A stretch of DNA of 64,000 nucleotides from Aldrovandia affinis (Eukaryota; Chordata; Actinopteri; Notacanthiformes; Halosauridae): assembly GCA_029706075.1 (NCBI GenBank), contig JAINUG010000053.1, positions 1,178,001-1,242,000 of the forward strand, read 5' to 3'. The notes beneath the pieces were generated by a model. The model ran no database searches. It was given only the letters and a program-made list of their open reading frames with translations, and was not told the DNA's origin. The position numbers and the translations under genes were made by a program. Positions 58,215-64,000 of this stretch are shown piece after piece. Positions within the stretch are counted from its first letter, which is position 1. Every line of letters begins with the position of its first letter.

Positions 58215-58545
58215 GTTGTTGGGTTATCCAATTAGGGATATCCAATTATCCATGCCAGGAACCGGCAATGACGTGGGTGGGCGAACAACCTCCTTCGAGA
58301 CAGACAGACTCCGCCAAGCTGTCGACCGTGGTTTCAATACCCACTGGGAAGCCTTCTGTGCATGCAGCGAGCCAGTGCCAGCTTCCCTCCCCACTCCCTG
58401 GGGTGGACAGCTAATCATTGGCCCCTGAGTGAGACTCCCAGCCAGAGCCGGGCTGATGCAGCTAGGGAATCTAACACCGGCCGCAGTGGCCAACTTGCGC
58501 TCCAGGCGAGTGTCTTTACTGTTACACTACCCAGGGTCCCATCCA
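58215..58545 (-). mobile_element. Possible tRNA-derived SINE, minus strand
   Basis: On the minus strand GGGTAGTGTAACAGTAAAGAC resembles a tRNA D-arm/A box, and GGTGTTAGATTCCC resembles a B box about 50 bases on. A GC-richer body of about 250 bp follows. I see only one copy in this window, so the repeat status is unproven. Confidence 0.4.
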
Positions 58546-58899
58546 ATTTGTATTCTAATTCATTTTAACTTTTTTGTTAAATTTTTTAGTGCCTGACGAC
58601 TGTTTTCTCGTATCCATGGTTTGCAATTTACATATCACACCATTTCTTACGTTCCTTCTGAAAATGACGTTATTGATGTAGCTAGAGCAAAAAAATAAAC
58701 CCTAACAAAAGCTAAAAACAGCAGTACTATATTTTATGCTATGTACGCATGCCATTCAAACATTTGTAACAATGTTTATTGACATTTATTGTTAATTGTT
58801 ATAAATGTATTTATGTATTATTCTTACCATTTTAACTTTTTTATCTGTTGATTTGCATACCTCATAGTTACGCCCCTGGGGATTGACTTCCAGAAATGT

Positions 58900-59235
58900 T
58901 CATTTTTGACCACCTACATTTACACACTGTGTTCTATCAGAAAGAAACCAATTAGTGCTTAGGCCGATATTCAGCAATCTCTCAATCAAAAGACTGTGAT
59001 CAGCAGTATCAAAGGCCTTAAAGAAATCAATAAATAAGGTGGCACAATGCTGTTTGTCATCTAGAGCTTGTTCAATGTCATTAATACCACTGGCAGCAGT
59101 TATGGTGCTATGAGTGACTCTGAAGCCTGATTGTACTGTCAAAATACTGTTATCTTGAAGGAACCCTTAGCTGAGCACTAACTTGGGACTCCAAAATCTT
59201 AGAAAGAACTGAAAGATCAGAAATGGGACATATTT
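58900..59235 (-). pseudogene. Non-LTR reverse transcriptase fragment
   Basis: Minus-strand LINE remnant. ISDLSVLSKILESQVSAQL (about 59180-59235) is followed by QSGFRVTHSTITAASGINDI and LFIDFFKAFDTADHSLLIER (about 58985-59045), which contains the first catalytic Asp, then LSTNWFLSDRTQCVNVGGQK. A stop separates the first block from the rest. Both ends are missing and the catalytic YADD box is not present. The clade is uncertain; it differs from both the L2 and the CR1-like copies in this window. Confidence 0.75.
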
Positions 59236-61611
59236 TGAGTAAAAGAAACATGACAAAAATAAGCTTATGATAGCAAAAATATGTGAATAGGAACAGTAGT
59301 GAAGGGGGACATTTATAAACCAAAGGAAATATTTTATCTTATTGACTGAATTTCTCACACTGTTACAAAAAATGACATAAAAGTACAGGTTTTTAAAGTA
59401 GGTTCGGAATGTCCCCATATACACTCCTTTGTATTATAAACAACATAAATAACATGTGACAATATCACAAGTCAAAAAAGAAAGTTATATGGATATGGGT
59501 TACTAGTATTTTACAACAAGGATTTATACAAAAAATGTGTAGTCTTGTCCTCCAATGTTTTTTTTGCTTTAAACAGGATTTACATCATTGTCACTCAAAT
59601 TCTCTCTTCAACTGCAAAATATTATTATTTTCATGGTGAACTGATATGTAGATATCATCATTTTATATATATTGTTCAGACAATTATGAAGAATAACCAT
59701 TTAAATGAATGAATTCTACACATTTTTACAATCCAATTTTACAGAAAAAAACCTCAAACTAAACTTAAACTGAAAATTCTAACTATAATTTCAAAATATT
59801 GAGAACAACAAAGTCATTAACCACATAGATAAGAGGGTTTGTCTATTTGGTGGCAATAATTTTGTCCTTTGTCCTGGGATTGGTCGACATTTGCCCTGTT
59901 CGAAGTTGACCTGCTTCTTTGACATTAGCACAGGGGGCTGCTGGTTTTTGCTGGAGTTGAGGGAGTTCGCACTGTACTCTGAGCGATTATAAGAGGTGGG
60001 GTTGCTCTGTGGCCAAGATGCCAATGCGAACCTTGCCCCCCACCACCCAGTGAGTTGCCAGGTCCTCCTGTCTCTGGTCAGCAGACTATCAGGGAAGATT
60101 AGCTACATTATGTATTCCAACCAAATAGCTCACCGAATTAAAACTTGGACTTTTCAAGCCGGGTGTAACTATCCTTCTTCATTAGCTATCCAGTTGTTAG
60201 CTAGCTAGTTACTTATCCTGCCATTCAAGTACAGCGTCATGGAGTGATCTCTCTATTTGTCACTGCTACAATCCAGGCAGATACTGCTTGGAGAGCGTCT
60301 GACTGGCCCTGACCTCTTACCACACATATATCATCCACTCTGTAGTCAAGGAGGTTCTTCACTTTCCCAGAATGGAAATATCTGTATTCCTACAAACTAC
60401 GATAGGCTCGGATTGCCCCCTTCATATAAACACACTTGGATTTGACTAAGTAAGTTACTCAAAGATGTGCAATGTTAGCTGAGTTATCTCTGGTAGGGAG
60501 AAAAGATGCTGAATCTCTAGGATATATTGAATGGGTCTAGTAAACCAAGAGAACCAATGTTTGGTTCCCCCAAGTATCTTTGTTTCTCCTCATTTGGCAG
60601 TCTGCAAAAATATTGACTACATATTTTGCTAGCTAGCTGAGTAAACTCCTAACAGGCTAGGTAACGTCATCTGTTTCACAAGTAAACCCGATGTTTCAGG
60701 TTTAGAGAGTTCATTATTGTTGTCAGTTTGAATCTGTCTATATCATGAGTATACATTATTAATTTAATTTTCTTCATTGTGCACTGAACTATTTAACTAA
60801 GAAAGTTATTAACATTTCTTTTTTTCAAAAATATTTGTTTTCAGATTTGACTTTTTCCAGCACATTCAGAAAATCGTGTGGTGATGCCCCCACAAATTAT
60901 TTGGCAACCCCCAGGTTGAGAACCGATAGTCTAGTTTGGTTGCTAGCTTAGTAAAACACTTTTGCATTTTATTGTCATGCTTTTTTTTGGAGTAGTGTTT
61001 TTATTAGCTCATCCAACTGTCGTGATCAAGTCAAGATGTTGGCTTTGAGAGGGGATGGCCCTGTTGGCGTCAATCAGGGGCTGTCCCTCGGGGCCTCCCT
61101 GTTTGGGTTTATTCAGTGTACCGTAGCCTGGCCTGCTGCGCAGCACCTAGCTCAGAACAGCAATGTATGTACATTTGGGACATTGTACACAAGATTGATC
61201 AGTGCTCTGCTGTGTATTGATGTCCTTGAGTCACACATTTGACTTTAGGAGTGATTGGAGCTGACAGGCTTCTTGTGGGCGATGATGATGATGATGACGA
61301 TGTAGACGTACATCTCTACATATGGTGACCCAATGTGGTGTTACTTTAATCCATATGTGGGCAACGAAGGCCTGATCTGTTTCTAATTTTCATGCCAACA
61401 CCTGCTCTTAATTCTTTAATTAGCCAAATCATGTATGTGATCTGACTAGGGGTGGGGCAATATCCTTGGTATGATAATTATACAACACAATATCATCAAT
61501 TACAATTGTATTTTAATATTATTTTTTACAGATATTTAAGAATAGGTATCACACAGAGGGTATACTTAATGAACAAAACTGCGCCTGAGCATAGTTATTC
61601 TCTAAACCACA

Positions 61612-61770
61612 GGTGGTTCTCTGTGGCTCAGTTGATAGAGCACGGCATTGGCAACGCTTAGGTTGTGGGTTCAATCCCCACTGGGGCCACATATACTGAA
61701 AAATGTATGCATTCACAACTGTGAGTCGCTTTGGATAAAAGCGTCTGCTAAATGGCATATATTATATCAT
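61612..61770 (+). mobile_element. Short tRNA-derived SINE, copy 2
   Basis: Near-identical to 47021-47173, including GTGGTTCTCTGTGGCTCAGT, GGGTTCAATCCCC, the ACATATACTGAAAAATGTAT body and the GTCGCTTTGGATAAAAGCGT tail ending in ATATTATAT. No clear target duplication was read. Confidence 0.8.
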
Positions 61771-62939
61771 TATTCAGATTATGCATATTTTAGACCCTAA
61801 TGAGCTATCACATATTTGCATACGTACTCTCAATATTTGAATGGAATTACCCACCCCTGCTTTAGTCTCTATTAGTCACTTTAGTGTACTTATCTAGTAC
61901 ATAAAGGCCACCATGTGATGTACTCTCAGCCGGTGGGTGGTGAGCAGGTGATTGATGGACAGTCTTTGTTTTGCATTCCCTCTTAAATATGCTCCTTCTC
62001 TTCCCCAGGGTTTTTTTCATGATTCTCATACAAGGGGAGATTAGTAAATGCACTGTCAGCTGCTGAGTTGTGGAAAAGCGTGGGGTGTGACGCCATGTCC
62101 ACGGGCCATCGCAGGGCATTGTTCTCTTACCTCCTGGCTCCCGTGCCGCAGGTCAGGTGAATGAGAGCCGACCTTGTTGCACTCTCTACCTGAAGGCAGT
62201 AGCAGCCCTGGCATTCGTTTCCATTTACACTGCTCTGAACATGTTTGTGCTTCACAGAACCGGACTTTTGCTCTTTATGTTTTTGGCTGATAAGATTCCT
62301 ATAAGCGTCCTTCACAAGCGTCCTTCAACTTCACAAGCATCCTCCTTTCACTTCTTCTATTTCTGTTTTCCTCGCAAATAAAAGCCAATGAAATGATCCC
62401 TAATCACCCAAGTGATAATATAATATTTTTTTACATAAAATTGTAATGTCAATAATTCATTTATGTACACAATACATGTACATTTCTGTGTTTTTAGTAG
62501 TTGACATATGCATTATAGCCTACATTTTACTTTGGATCCCTGTAAAATGAGTGGACTTATGTAATTGAAGAATTCAAGTATCCTAATAATAATAAGTATA
62601 CTGCATGCTCTGCTTTCATACCATTCACTGTATTAAGTAAACATTTAAAATGTTGATGGTGTTGTATCAGGAAACGTGAGAATCAAGTTCACAAAAGTGG
62701 ATTAAGTTATTAGCTGGCTTGTTCTTTAGAATGTTTTTAGCTTTGGTTTCATGTAATAAGTGTACAATGAGCCAGGGCTATATTCATGACAGTATATCTG
62801 GGCATGGCAAGCTTGCCATAATATTAAATCCTGATGTTTGCAAAAAGAGCTGTTTTCTAACACTGAATATTTTATGTCCACGTACTGTATATAGCAAATG
62901 TCAATAAAGGTACTTTGTAATGATCATTATGAAAGGTTT

Positions 62940-63170
62940 TGCATGGGAGGAAAAAATGTACGCCCCTCGTAATTTTACGCCCGGTGCATGAAACCGTGGT
63001 GGTTGGGGACTGCTGTTTTTTTTTGTTCTTCTTAAATTTTGCACCCCTTGGAATTTTGCGCCCGGTGCACCCGCAGCATCTGGGGTGGCACCTGGGGTGG
63101 CCAATCAGATTCCAGGGGTAGCACGTGCCACCCTAGGCCACCCCCTAAACACGCCCCTGATACCACACCA
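62940..63170. repeat. Decayed repeat with internally duplicated segment
   Basis: CGTAATTTTACGCCCGGTGCA (62969 on) and GGAATTTTGCGCCCGGTGCA (63050 on) are diverged copies about 81 bp apart. The GTGGTTGGGGACTGCTG end at about 62998-63014 resembles the right end of the hAT element at 426-685. A mixture of old miniature elements is likely. Confidence 0.35.
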
Positions 63171-64000
63171 TTGCATTTATTGGGTTGTTTTAGAATATAA
63201 TATTTGCATCTGGAGAAGAAGTGCACTACAGGTAGCCTTTTCCTTTTTTTATTTTTAGAAATTTCTGTTATTGTTATTCCAGTGTATTTATAAGAGATAA
63301 TAGCTATGGTTTATATTATTTATAGTTGCCTTGAAGCATTTTGGGTTCTTAAATGAAGAGCATCATATTTCCTTAAAGCGGTACGTTTCTTGTCTCGACT
63401 CATACAAGCTGGCCCACAGCTGCAGTCAAGCCTTTAAATAAATGTCTCTGTGTTGGGATCGGAATCACAAACAGTGGCACGGCATTAGACTTACATCTGA
63501 CTACATTCTGAACTGTGTTTATGAGGAATGCTATATTTATTCTCTTTTCCCGAAAGAGCCGAGTGTACTTTTAAGTACAAAATACAAACCACAGAAGGAA
63601 GAAAAAGTAGGTCTGACTGAGGTACTGTAAATTATAAATATAGCCTAATGTCTGTCGCACCCTCATGCTCTCTTCCCTCTCTCCAAATAGTCCCAACAGG
63701 CAGTGTAGCTAGCAACCTTCCTCATTTTTGATTGCTCCTTGGGGAGGCAGCAGTTCATGCAATTCAGATCAAGTCACTGTGTAAGGCAGCAGAATTTAAA
63801 CAAATAGAACACCAGCGTCAATGAGACTTTTGAAGGAAGGAGACCAGATTTTTTTAGCTGAAAAAAACACAAAAAACAGTTGCCAAAGGCCCAGCAATAT
63901 TCTTGATTAAAATGAATCAGTGGACCAGCGGCATGATCAGATCACCCTGTCTGTCGCCTTCCACTAATGTCGTCGGGGTCGTGTAGATCCCAATTTTCAA

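Larger units (their letters stand above)
43083..64000 (+). other. lamc3: lamc3 intron 2, at least 20.9 kb, open at window end
   Basis: Starts GTAAGA. I looked for the next laminin gamma exon (EWVT... RLNTFGDE) in all frames by eye and did not find it. Listed elements occupy 44591-62000 in part. In 43150-44580, 45760-47020, 52383-54346, 55491-57019, 59236-61611 and 61771-62940 I see only unique AT-rich sequence, simple repeats (TCTC at 56872, GATGAT at 61280, poly-G at 53521) and no supported gene. It could instead be that the assembly lacks exon 3. Confidence 0.7.

Noticed and set aside
60850..60935. hAT right end at GGTTGAGAACCG
   Set aside because: Only one half of a possible inverted repeat is visible, and no partner or target duplication was found.

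Overview
The window reads as vertebrate, almost certainly teleost fish, nuclear DNA. It is AT-rich with very low coding density and is packed with fish-type transposable elements: Tc1-like transposons, L2 and CR1-like LINEs, tRNA-derived SINEs that share an L2-like 3' tail, hAT and piggyBac-type miniature elements, and solo LTRs. There is no operon structure, phage or CRISPR array.

The only host gene I can support is on the + strand in the right half: the first two coding exons of a laminin gamma chain, best matched to laminin gamma-3 (lamc3). Exon 1 (32204-32570) carries the signal peptide and the start of the laminin N-terminal domain. Exon 2 (42778-43082) continues that domain in the correct phase. 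Intron 1 is 10.2 kb. Intron 2 runs to the end of the window (at least 20.9 kb), and I found no exon 3 by eye. The left half (1 to about 32000) looks like upstream intergenic DNA.

Layout. 0.4-0.7 kb: a hAT miniature element. 2.0-7.7 kb: a gag-only, head-to-head composite of a tRNA-Leu-primed LTR retrotransposon (LTR, primer site, two tandem gag copies, then an inverted zinc knuckle, gag, primer site and LTR), with an L2 3' end and a solo LTR in its middle. 8.9-10.4 kb: a TTAA-flanked piggyBac-like element holding an LTR fragment. 13.2-14.7 kb: a Tc1 element with a dead transposase. 15.9-17.3 kb: a CR1-like reverse transcriptase. 17.6-19.2 kb: miniature elements and a solo LTR. 20.3-23.3 kb: a SINE and two opposed L2 pieces. 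25.8-26.8 kb: a 5S-rRNA-derived SINE-like element and a decayed reverse transcriptase. 32.0-43.1 kb: lamc3 exons 1 and 2, with a miniature Tc1/mariner element, a solo LTR and a SINE-in-SINE nest in intron 1. 44.6-61.8 kb: intron 2, with several SINEs, another solo LTR and a triple nest at 47.3-52.4 kb. In that nest a Tc1 element received two independent LTR insertions.

The structure I rate most worth following up is 49930-52374. It is a 2.4 kb TG...CA element with a 6-bp target duplication, no recognisable protein and about ten degenerate units, each containing up to three short hairpins. It most resembles a very long solo LTR with an internal repeat array, but I do not recognise the family. 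Element boundaries given with target duplications were read directly from the bases. Family names rest on remembered motifs and were not checked against a database.
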